From positions 1 to 64,000 of the forward strand of contig NZ_BONP01000009.1 of the NCBI RefSeq assembly GCF_016862775.1: 64,000 nucleotides of DNA. The letters run 5' to 3'. Position 1 is the first letter of the stretch; each line of letters opens with the position of its first letter. The notes beneath the pieces are model-generated. The model made no database searches, was not told the origin of the DNA, and saw nothing but the letters and a program-made list of their open reading frames with translations. This stretch comes from Cellulomonas phragmiteti. GTDB lineage: Bacteria > Actinomycetota > Actinomycetes > Actinomycetales > Cellulomonadaceae. Positions 57,183-64,000 of the stretch are shown piece after piece. A program made the position numbers and the translations under genes.

Positions 57183-58033
57183 CGCTGCGCGGCGTGGGCG
57201 TGCCCACCGTCGTCCTCGGCACCGGGGAGACGCTGCTGGTCGGCCGCGACCCGCACCCCGCCCTGCCCGACGACGACGCGGACGCCCAGCTGCGCAGCAC
57301 GGCGCTGACCCTGCCCCGGGCCGCCCCGCACGTGTCCCGCGTCGTCGGGGAGATCGTCGTCGGTGAGGAGGTCGTCCGGCTGCGGTGGCGCGGGTCGACC
57401 GAGGCGCAGCTGTCCAGCCTGTTCGACGCACCCGGCGGTGCGCGGCGCGTCGCGCTGACCGACGGCATGGCGGCGCTGCTCGACGAGGGCGAGAACCACG
57501 TCCTGCTGCTGCGGGGCCGCCAGACGGCTCCCGGCCAGTTCACGGACCTCGTGCTCGTCGTCGACGTGACGATTCCCGCCGTCCCCGACGACGCACGACC
57601 GTGGGTGCCGGACCCCGACCTCGAGGGTGCCGTGACGGCGCCCGCGCCGCGCCTCGAGCGGTGGTCGCGCGAGTGGTACGTCGCCCTCGCGCTCGCCGAG
57701 CCCTGGCTGGTCGGAGCCGACGACTACCCGCGGCCCGCCTCGAACCGCGAGATCTACGAGCGGGTCCTGCAGTGGCGCGGCCACGCCTGGAACCTGGAGC
57801 GCGCGCAGCGGGTCGACGACGCGATCCGCGTCGTGGCGCGCATGGCGTTCGGCCCGGCGGACGACCCGTTCGCGCAGGGCGGCGGCCGCGTGCAGAACGT
57901 GCGGTTCGCGGTGGGACGGCGCTCGGCCGAGGTGCGGCTCGTCACGGCCGACGACCTGGCCGTCGTGGAGGCCGCGCGCGCCCGCGGCGAGGGCCTCAAC
58001 CCGGAAGGTTCCACCCCCCGCGCGCTGTCCTGA
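57170..58033 (+). CDS. FHA-like domain protein at the head of the secretion-like locus
   Basis: The 287-residue protein has an N-terminal FHA-like beta sandwich (about 1-125): LLVGRDPHPALP carries the first conserved Gly-Arg, and PHVSRVVGEIVVG keeps the Ser but not the following His of phosphothreonine-binding FHA domains. Phosphopeptide binding is therefore uncertain. The C-terminal part (WYVALALAEPWLVG, SNREIYERVLQWRGHAW) is helical and resembles the helix-turn-helix-like tail of other actinobacterial FHA proteins. The GTG at 57170 is the first usable start; an upstream ATG in another frame suggests a frameshift. It precedes the WXG100 genes by 56 bases. Confidence 0.7.
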   Translation: MLRVTLRGVGVPTVVLGTGETLLVGRDPHPALPDDDADAQLRSTALTLPRAAPHVSRVVGEIVVGEEVVRLRWRGSTEAQLSSLFDAPGGARRVALTDGMAALLDEGENHVLLLRGRQTAPGQFTDLVLVVDVTIPAVPDDARPWVPDPDLEGAVTAPAPRLERWSREWYVALALAEPWLVGADDYPRPASNREIYERVLQWRGHAWNLERAQRVDDAIRVVARMAFGPADDPFAQGGGRVQNVRFAVGRRSAEVRLVTADDLAVVEAARARGEGLNPEGSTPRALS

Positions 58034-58089
58034 CGGGACGGCCCCTGCCTACGGTCGCGGCACAGCCACGACGAGGCAGGGAGCCCGGC

Positions 58090-58365
58090 ATGTACGACAA
58101 GAGCAGGTTCTACGGCATCGACGCCCAGCAGAGCCGCCAGCAGGCGCGCGCCATGCAGACCGGGGCGGGTGACCTCGACGGCATCGTCGGGCAGATCGGC
58201 TCGCTGCTGAGCCAGGTCCAGTGGTCCGGCGCCGGGGCGCAGCGGTTCCTCGGGGAGTGGGACGGCGCGCTGCGTCCCGAGCTGCAGGCCGCCGCGGAGA
58301 ACATCCGGCAGAACGCCGTCGAGCTCGACCGGCGCGCCCAGATGCAGGAGGACGCGAGCCGCTGA
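58090..58365 (+). CDS. WXG100-family (EsxA/EsxB-like) small protein
   Basis: The 91-residue protein forms two predicted helices around the turn VQWSGAGAQRF (WSG at about 46-48), the WXG signature of type VII secretion substrates. The helices start AQQSRQQARAMQTGAGDLDGI and end ENIRQNAVELDRRAQ. No C-terminal YxxxD/E secretion signal is present, as in many non-mycobacterial members. The ATG has AGGGAG (58078-58083) six bases upstream. It is probably a substrate or partner of the ATPase encoded at 60606. Confidence 0.88.
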   Translation: MYDKSRFYGIDAQQSRQQARAMQTGAGDLDGIVGQIGSLLSQVQWSGAGAQRFLGEWDGALRPELQAAAENIRQNAVELDRRAQMQEDASR

Positions 58366-58492
58366 CGCGCGGGCCGGCGCCCGCGCGGCGGAACCTTCCA
58401 CCCCCGCGACGCTGGCCACGCACCCCCGACGTTCCTAGCGTCGATCACGTACCCAGACCCGCCGGACCCCCGGCCCACCGCAGGAGGCACCG

Positions 58493-59671
58493 ATGTCCCA
58501 GCTCCAGGCCAGCGGCTCGTTCCGCGGGTCCGACGTCGACGGGCTCGACCGGATCGTGCGCACCATGACCGACGCGGCCGAGTTCGCCGACACCGTCGTG
58601 AAGACGCTCCAGGTGCTGGCCACGGCGCTCGAGGCGATGTCCTGGACGGGCTGGGCCGCCGCGTTCGCCCGGTACCTGCGCGCCGTGGTCATCCCGTGGG
58701 TGAAGACGGTCGCCAAGTACCTGCGGGGCTTCGCGCAGGTGCTGGCGCTGATCTCCCAGACGCAGAAGGACACGAGCTCGGACACGCCGACCGTGCACAT
58801 CCCGGCGACCGCGTTCACGCCCGTGCGGCTGCCGGCCACGTCCACGGTGAACGCGCCCGTGCTGACCGCCCCGGAGACGGCCGTCGCGCCGGGCCCGCAG
58901 GGCGGCGGCGCGGCCGGTGCCGGTGCGCAGGTCGTCGTGCCGGTCTCGATCGGCTCGATCACCGTGCACGTCGACGGGGCGGGCGGTGGGGGTGCGCAGG
59001 TGACGACGCCGGCGGCCCCGACGCCGCGGTTCGACGCCGGGGGCGGCGCGACGGGTGCCGGCAGCACGGGCCTGTCGGCCGGGAGCATCGCCGGTGGCCT
59101 GGTCCGTGACCCGCAGGGGACGGTCGGCGCGATCGTCGGCGGGGTCGTCGGCGGGGCCGTGGGCCACGCCGTGGGGGGTGGGTCGTTCGGTGAGCGCATC
59201 GGCGCGGCCGTGGCCGACGAGGTCGCGGGCCGGGTCGGCTCGGGCGGCGGGTCGGGCGGTGGCTCCGGCGGGGTCTCACCGGCGTCGGCCGCGATCGGGG
59301 CACCGGCGGTGGACGCGCCGGTCGCCGGCCCCGGTGCGGGGTCGACCACCCCGGGAGCCTCGCCCGTCGACGCCCGCGCGGTGGCGGGGGACCCGCCGGT
59401 CACGGCGACACCCGTCGGCATCGGTGCCGGACCCGTCGGCGGCGCCGACGCCGCGCGCGCGGCGGCGGCCGCCGGGACGGCGGCGCTCGAGACCGGCGCC
59501 GGCACGCCCGTCGCCCTCGCGGCCGCACCCCTCGGACTGGCCGCGCTCGGCGCCGCCTCGCTCGGCGCGCTGCGCAGCGGCGACGGCGCCGACGTCGACG
59601 AGGACGCCGCGACCGCCGCGGGCACCCCCGTCGCGGTCGAGGTCGCGATCGACCGGCGGGCCGAGCGGTGA
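58493..59671 (+). CDS. WXG-like protein with a long Ala/Gly-rich tail
   Basis: The 392-residue protein has a helical N-terminal part (1-95) with MSWTGWAAAFARYL near residue 50, resembling a WXG turn. A beta-prone stretch follows (TVHIPATAFTPVRLPA), then a low-complexity Ala/Gly tail containing a glycine-zipper-like segment, GAIVGGVVGGAVGHAVGGG (about 206-224), and GSGGGSGGGSGG. Such glycine zippers can insert in or span membranes. AGGAGG (58482-58487) precedes the ATG by five bases. I do not recognise a family; the locus suggests a secreted substrate or membrane partner of the type VII-like machine. Confidence 0.65.
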   Translation: MSQLQASGSFRGSDVDGLDRIVRTMTDAAEFADTVVKTLQVLATALEAMSWTGWAAAFARYLRAVVIPWVKTVAKYLRGFAQVLALISQTQKDTSSDTPTVHIPATAFTPVRLPATSTVNAPVLTAPETAVAPGPQGGGAAGAGAQVVVPVSIGSITVHVDGAGGGGAQVTTPAAPTPRFDAGGGATGAGSTGLSAGSIAGGLVRDPQGTVGAIVGGVVGGAVGHAVGGGSFGERIGAAVADEVAGRVGSGGGSGGGSGGVSPASAAIGAPAVDAPVAGPGAGSTTPGASPVDARAVAGDPPVTATPVGIGAGPVGGADAARAAAAAGTAALETGAGTPVALAAAPLGLAALGAASLGALRSGDGADVDEDAATAAGTPVAVEVAIDRRAER

Positions 59672-60159
59672 GCGCGGCGACCGTCGAGCACCCCGGCCCG
59701 CTGCTCCCGGGCGCCCCCCGCTTCCGGTTCACGCTGCCCGACGGCTGGGACGTCGCACCGGCGCCCCGTGCGCTCGCGGTGGCCCGGCCCGCGGGGGACC
59801 GGCCGGGGTTCGTCCCGAACCTCACCGTCACCGCGGACCTCGTGCCCGCCCGCACCACCGCCGCCGAGGTCCTCGCCGCCGTGCTGGCGGCGTACCCCGG
59901 CGAGGTCGACGCGACGGACCCGGGCACGGACGACGACGGGCACGCCACGTCGGCGCACCTGCACCGCCCGCACCCCGCGGGCACGGTCCACCAGCGCGTC
60001 GACGTGCTGCTCGGCACGACCCCCGTGCCCGGCGACCACCGGCACGCCCTGACCGTCGTGTCGAGCTGGGCGGACACGACGCCTCCCGACCTGCGCGACG
60101 CCCTCGCGGACGCGCACACCTCCGTCCGGTTCGGCACCGCCGACCCGGCACCGGCCTGA
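59668..60159 (+). CDS. LpqN-like (PsbP/MOG1-fold) protein without signal peptide
   Basis: The 163-residue protein has the pattern FTLPDGWDV, then GFVPNLTVTADLVP, then ALTVVSSWA, which resembles the LpqN/DUF1795 domain of mycobacterial lipoproteins with a PsbP/MOG1-like fold. There is no signal peptide or lipobox, so it would be cytoplasmic, where related proteins can act as chaperone-like partners. The GTG overlaps the stop of the previous gene (GTGA). By position it may be a chaperone for one of the WXG-type proteins, which is inference. Confidence 0.6.
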   Translation: MSAATVEHPGPLLPGAPRFRFTLPDGWDVAPAPRALAVARPAGDRPGFVPNLTVTADLVPARTTAAEVLAAVLAAYPGEVDATDPGTDDDGHATSAHLHRPHPAGTVHQRVDVLLGTTPVPGDHRHALTVVSSWADTTPPDLRDALADAHTSVRFGTADPAPA

Positions 60160-60227
60160 CGCCACCGGCACGGCCACCACCCCGGCACCGGGCACCGCGC
60201 TCGGGCACGCACCGAAGGAGAACCACC

Positions 60228-60494
60228 ATGAGCAACGTCCTCGGCATGGACATCGCCGCCGCTCGCGACCTCGTGCGCGTCATGAACGTCGACGCCGACA
60301 GCATCACGCAGATCACCAGCCGGCTCACGCAGCAGCTGCAGTCGACCCCCTGGTACGGCCCGGACGCGCAGCGCTTCAACGCGGACTGGTCCGGCCAGTA
60401 CGTGCCGGCCCTGCAGCGGGTCGTCGAGGCGCTGCAGGCCAACGCCGCCGCGCTGTCGCAGCAGGCCGACGACCAGGAGATGGCCTCCTCCTGA
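60228..60494 (+). CDS. Second WXG100-family small protein
   Basis: The 88-residue two-helix protein has the WXG turn in TPWYGPDAQRFNADW (WYG at about 42-44). It starts MSNVLGMDIAAARDLVRVMN and ends SQQADDQEMASS, again without a YxxxD/E tail. AAGGAG (60215-60220) lies seven bases before the ATG. It differs clearly from the first WXG100 protein, so the two could form a heterodimer like EsxA-EsxB. Confidence 0.88.
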   Translation: MSNVLGMDIAAARDLVRVMNVDADSITQITSRLTQQLQSTPWYGPDAQRFNADWSGQYVPALQRVVEALQANAAALSQQADDQEMASS

Positions 60495-60605
60495 CCCCGC
60501 CGCCGCCCGGGGTGCAGGTCGCCCGTCCGCACGGACGACGACCGCGCCCCGGCGGGGCGGCGTACCAGCCCACCCGACACCGCACGAGCACCGGGAGCAC
60601 CCACC

Positions 60606-63600
60606 ATGTGGCGCCTGAGCATCCAGCCGACCCGCGACAGCGGCCTGCGGGCCGTGGACGTCGAGGTCGTCGCGCTCGACGGTGCGCGGGTCGCGGACCT
60701 GGCCCGAGCGCTGGCGACGCACCTCGGTGCGGGCGCCGGTGCGTTGCTCGCGCCGACGACCGACGGCGTGCCGTGGCCGGCGACGCTGCCGCTCGCGCAG
60801 GCCCCGCTGCGCACGGGCGCGGTGCTGCCCGTCGCCTCGGTGCCGGACGCGTGGCTGGACCGACCCGGTGCCCGGCGACCCGTCCGGGCGCGCGTCCGGG
60901 TCGTCGCCGGCCCCGACGCCGGGACGGAGGTCGACGTGGAGTCCGACGCGTTCACGATCGGGCGCGGGTCCGCCGCCACGGTCCGCCTCACCGACCCGTC
61001 GGTGTCCCGCGTCCACGCGCGTGTGCTGCTCACCGGGGGCGTCGTCGTCAGCGACGAGGGCTCCGCCCACGGCACCCGCGTCGCCGGCCGCCCGGTGCTG
61101 CGCGCCCAGCCCGTCGGCTGGGGCGAGCGGGTCGAGGTGGGGCGCACGACGCTCGAGGTCCACCCCGGGGACGCCGCGCCCCTGCCGGGCGACACGGGCG
61201 TGCTGCGCCCGCCGCGCTTCGGTGCGCTGCTCGTGCCGGCCGAGCTCGAGGTGCCCGCGCCGCCGTCCGCGCCGCGCCGCACGCCGATGCCGTGGCCGAT
61301 GATGCTCATGCCCGTGCTGCTGGGTGGCGCGATGTTCGCGATGAACCGCAGCCCGTTCTCCCTGGTCTTCATGATCGGCTTCCCCCTGATGATGGTCGTG
61401 CAGCACGTCGTGGCGCGCCGGCAGCAGGCGGTGGAGCACGACGCCCAGCTGCGGGCGTGGCGGCGCGACGTCGACGACGTCGTCGCGCAGCTCGACGAGG
61501 CGGCCCGCGTGCAGCGCGAGCGCGCCGCGCAGGACGAGCCCGACCTGGTGACGGTCCGCGAGCGCGTCGCGTCGCGCGACCCCGGGACGTGGGCGCGGCA
61601 GCGCGAGGACGAGGACTTCCTGCAGGTGCGGTCCGGGCTGGGCCCGCGGCCCGCGCTGGTCACCGGCACGGTCGCCCGCGGCGGGGACCGCGTGCAGCGG
61701 GACCTCGCCGTGCGCGAGCTGACGGCGCGCGGCACGCTGCCGGGGCAGCCGGTGCCGCTCGTCCTGGGTGGGCACCGGGTGGCGGCGGTCGTGTGCACCG
61801 ACCGCGACCGCGCCGACGCCGCCGTGCGTGCGCTGCTCGTGCGGCTCGCCGCGGCGCACTCCCCGACGGACGTGACGTTCGCGGCCGTCCTGGGTGCCGC
61901 GTCGACGCACGTGGAGACGTGGTTGCGGTGGCTGCCGCACGCCGCGCCCCGGGTCGGTGGGCTGCCGCCCGTGGCGGTCGGGGCGGCCGACGGCGGTGCG
62001 CTGCTGGAGGCGCTCGTCGCCGCCGACGGCGCGCGCGGGCACGTCGTGTGCCTGGTCGACGAGGACGCCGGCGTGCCGCGCCGCTCCGTCGAGGCCGTCG
62101 CCGGCGCCGCGCAGGACCGCGGCGTGCACCTGCTGTGGGTGGGGCGGGACGCCGCGCGCGTGCCGTCGGCGACCGACGTCCTGCTCGACCTCGACGCGGG
62201 CCTGGTGCGCCGCCGCGACCGCGGCGGGGACGACGTCGTGGACGTCGTCGACGAGCTCGACCTGGCGGCGGCGTGGCACACCGCGCGCACGCTCACCGCG
62301 TTCCGGGACGAGGCCGCGGTCGTCCCGCCCGACTCCGCGCTGCCCGGGTCGGTCCGGCTGCCGGACCTGGGCACGGACCTGCGCGACCCGGACGACGCGA
62401 CGGCGGTCCTCGACCGGTGGGCCTCGTCGTCGGGACTGCGGGCGCAGCTCGGTGCGGGGGCGGACGGCGTCGTGACGATCGACCTGCGCGAGGACGGCCC
62501 GCACGGTCTGGTCGCGGGCACCACGGGCTCCGGCAAGAGCGAGCTGCTGCAGACGCTGCTGTGCTCCCTGGCCACGAACAACCCGCCGACGCGCATCACG
62601 TTCCTGCTCGTCGACTACAAGGGTGGGGCCGCGTTCCGCGAGTGCGCCGACCTGCCGCACACGGTCGGGTACATCACGGACCTGACGCCCGCGCTCGTGC
62701 AGCGCGCCCTGGTGTCCCTGCGGGCCGAGCTCACGTGGCGCGAGCACCTGCTCGCCGAGCACGGCGCGAAGGACCTCGTCGCGCTCGAGCGGCTGCGCCC
62801 CGACGTCGCGCCGCCCAGCATGCTCATCTGCGTGGACGAGTTCGCGGCCCTGCTCGGTGAGGTCCCGGAGTTCGTCGACGGCGTCGTGGACGTCGCCCAG
62901 CGCGGGCGCTCCCTGGGCATGCACCTGCTGCTCGCGACGCAGCGTCCCGCGGGCGTCGTCACCCCGCAGATCAAGGCGAACACCGACCTGCGGATCGCGC
63001 TGCGGATGGCGTCGACGGACGACTCGACCGACGTCATCGAGGCGCCGGACGCCGCGACCCTGTCCCGCCGTACGCCCGGTCGCGCGTGGCTGCGGCGCAC
63101 CGGGCACGGCACGCGCGAGCTCGTGCAGGTCGCGTGGGTCGGTGCGCACGAGCCGGCTCTCGACGAGGCGACGGCGGTCCAGGTCCGCGCGTTCAGCGCG
63201 CGCAGCGACGCCGTGCCCACGGGCGCGACGGGTCGCGTCGACGAGCGCTCGGACCTCGAGCGCCTCGTCCTGACGGTCGGGGAGGCGTTCGCCCGTTCCG
63301 GTCTCGCCGCCCCCAAGCGGCCCTGGCTGCCGGCCCTGCCGGACGAGGTCCTGCTGGCCGGCGGTGAGCCCGGCGTGCTGCTCCTGGGTGCCGACGCGCA
63401 CGACGAGGCGGCCGTCCCGGGTGCTACCGACGACGTCCACACGTGCGTGCCCGCCCCCGGTGTCCTGCCGGTGGGTCTGGCGGACGTGCCGGGCGAGCAG
63501 ACCCAGCACCCGCTGCTCGTGGACTACGCGCGCGCCGGGCACCTGCTGGTGCACGGGGCCTCGGGCAGCGGCAAGACCGAGCTGCTGCGCACGGTCGCCG

Positions 63601-64000
63601 TCGCGGCGACGCTCGCGCACGACCTGGCACCCGCGCTCGTCTACGGCATCGACTCCGCGGGCGGCGGGCTGTCGGTGCTGGAGGCGCTGCCGTCCGTGGG
63701 GTCCGTCGTGGTCGAGCAGCAGCCCGAGCGCGTCACGCGGCTCGTCCGGATGCTGCACCGCACCCTCACCGACCGCAACGCGCTGCTGGCCCGGCACGGC
63801 GCCGCCGACGTCGAGGCCCTCGCCGCGACCGGCGTCGTGCTGCCGCGCGTGCACGTGCTCATCGACAACCTGCCGCAGCTCGTCGAGCACCTCGAGGGCG
63901 GCGGCCCGCTGCGCCGCGGGCACGTCGACCAGCTCGTCGCCGTGCTGCAGGACGGCCGCCGCTGCGGCGTGCACGTGACCGCCACGACCCCGCGGCGCAC
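60606..64000 (+). CDS. EssC-like type VII secretion ATPase with FHA domain (3' end outside window)
   Basis: At least 1,131 residues are present. The order is an N-terminal ubiquitin-like region (about 1-75), an FHA domain with FTIGRGSA, SVSRVHARV and HGTRVAG (about 95-185), two TM helices (about 229-246 and 251-269), a linker, then FtsK/SpoIIIE-type ATPase domains. The first has Walker A GTTGSGKSE (638-646) and Walker B ICVDEFA (about 742). The second has GASGSGKTE (984-992). A third may lie outside the window. FHA domains before paired TM helices are the Firmicutes EssC layout; mycobacterial EccC lacks FHA. It probably powers export of the two WXG100 proteins upstream. Confidence 0.88.
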   Translation, partial: MWRLSIQPTRDSGLRAVDVEVVALDGARVADLARALATHLGAGAGALLAPTTDGVPWPATLPLAQAPLRTGAVLPVASVPDAWLDRPGARRPVRARVRVVAGPDAGTEVDVESDAFTIGRGSAATVRLTDPSVSRVHARVLLTGGVVVSDEGSAHGTRVAGRPVLRAQPVGWGERVEVGRTTLEVHPGDAAPLPGDTGVLRPPRFGALLVPAELEVPAPPSAPRRTPMPWPMMLMPVLLGGAMFAMNRSPFSLVFMIGFPLMMVVQHVVARRQQAVEHDAQLRAWRRDVDDVVAQLDEAARVQRERAAQDEPDLVTVRERVASRDPGTWARQREDEDFLQVRSGLGPRPALVTGTVARGGDRVQRDLAVRELTARGTLPGQPVPLVLGGHRVAAVVCTDRDRADAAVRALLVRLAAAHSPTDVTFAAVLGAASTHVETWLRWLPHAAPRVGGLPPVAVGAADGGALLEALVAADGARGHVVCLVDEDAGVPRRSVEAVAGAAQDRGVHLLWVGRDAARVPSATDVLLDLDAGLVRRRDRGGDDVVDVVDELDLAAAWHTARTLTAFRDEAAVVPPDSALPGSVRLPDLGTDLRDPDDATAVLDRWASSSGLRAQLGAGADGVVTIDLREDGPHGLVAGTTGSGKSELLQTLLCSLATNNPPTRITFLLVDYKGGAAFRECADLPHTVGYITDLTPALVQRALVSLRAELTWREHLLAEHGAKDLVALERLRPDVAPPSMLICVDEFAALLGEVPEFVDGVVDVAQRGRSLGMHLLLATQRPAGVVTPQIKANTDLRIALRMASTDDSTDVIEAPDAATLSRRTPGRAWLRRTGHGTRELVQVAWVGAHEPALDEATAVQVRAFSARSDAVPTGATGRVDERSDLERLVLTVGEAFARSGLAAPKRPWLPALPDEVLLAGGEPGVLLLGADAHDEAAVPGATDDVHTCVPAPGVLPVGLADVPGEQTQHPLLVDYARAGHLLVHGASGSGKTELLRTVAVAATLAHDLAPALVYGIDSAGGGLSVLEALPSVGSVVVEQQPERVTRLVRMLHRTLTDRNALLARHGAADVEALAATGVVLPRVHVLIDNLPQLVEHLEGGGPLRRGHVDQLVAVLQDGRRCGVHVTATTPRR

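Overview
The window is chromosomal DNA from a high-GC actinobacterium, most likely a Cellulomonas-like member of the Micrococcales. The basis is very high GC with GC-rich third codon positions, many GTG starts, gene pairs joined by 4-base GTGA/ATGA overlaps, a glycoside-hydrolase-rich gene set, the GlgE pathway, and the actinobacterial order cysteine desulfurase, mnmA, MetE-like protein, ligA, gatC, gatA, gatB. The genus is an inference. I see no rRNA, tRNA, CRISPR array, insertion sequence or phage gene, and no gap longer than 300 bases without a gene.

0.1-24.7 kb: alpha-glucan metabolism and sugar hydrolases. The set is glgB, maltokinase (mak), treS, glgE, glgP and glgX. TreS turns trehalose into maltose, Mak makes maltose-1-phosphate, GlgE polymerises it and GlgB branches the chain. 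GlgP and GlgX degrade it. A cassette sits between glgB and mak: a regulator-like protein without a helix-turn-helix, a GH2 beta-mannosidase, a GH36 alpha-galactosidase and a ROK repressor. It suits galactomannan breakdown. An FAD dehydrogenase, etfB-etfA and an APH-fold kinase follow.

24.8-42.8 kb: conserved housekeeping genes (cysteine desulfurase, mnmA, MetE-like protein, ligA, gatCAB), interrupted at 28.2-34.4 kb by envelope proteins of unknown function. These are a 2-TM protein, a protein with about eight TM segments, three look-alike single-TM exported proteins, and a lipoprotein with Asp-box-like repeats. Two acetyltransferase genes and a small conserved protein flank ligA and gatCAB.

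42.8-57.0 kb: a D-2-hydroxyacid dehydrogenase, a photolyase, a MarR-quinone reductase operon with a striking double-palindrome operator, a LacI regulator divergent from a sugar ABC importer (no ATPase gene) with a GH3 glycosidase, then two dissimilar dihydroxy-acid dehydratase genes in tandem.

57.1-64.0 kb: a type VII secretion-like locus. It has an FHA-like protein, two WXG100 proteins, an Ala/Gly-rich WXG-like protein, an LpqN-like protein and an EssC-like FHA/FtsK ATPase that runs off the window end.

At least ten genes have a TANNNT hexamer 5-8 bases before the start codon and no visible Shine-Dalgarno site, which suggests leaderless transcripts. I used this to choose several starts. All functions come from reading the sequence; no database search was run.
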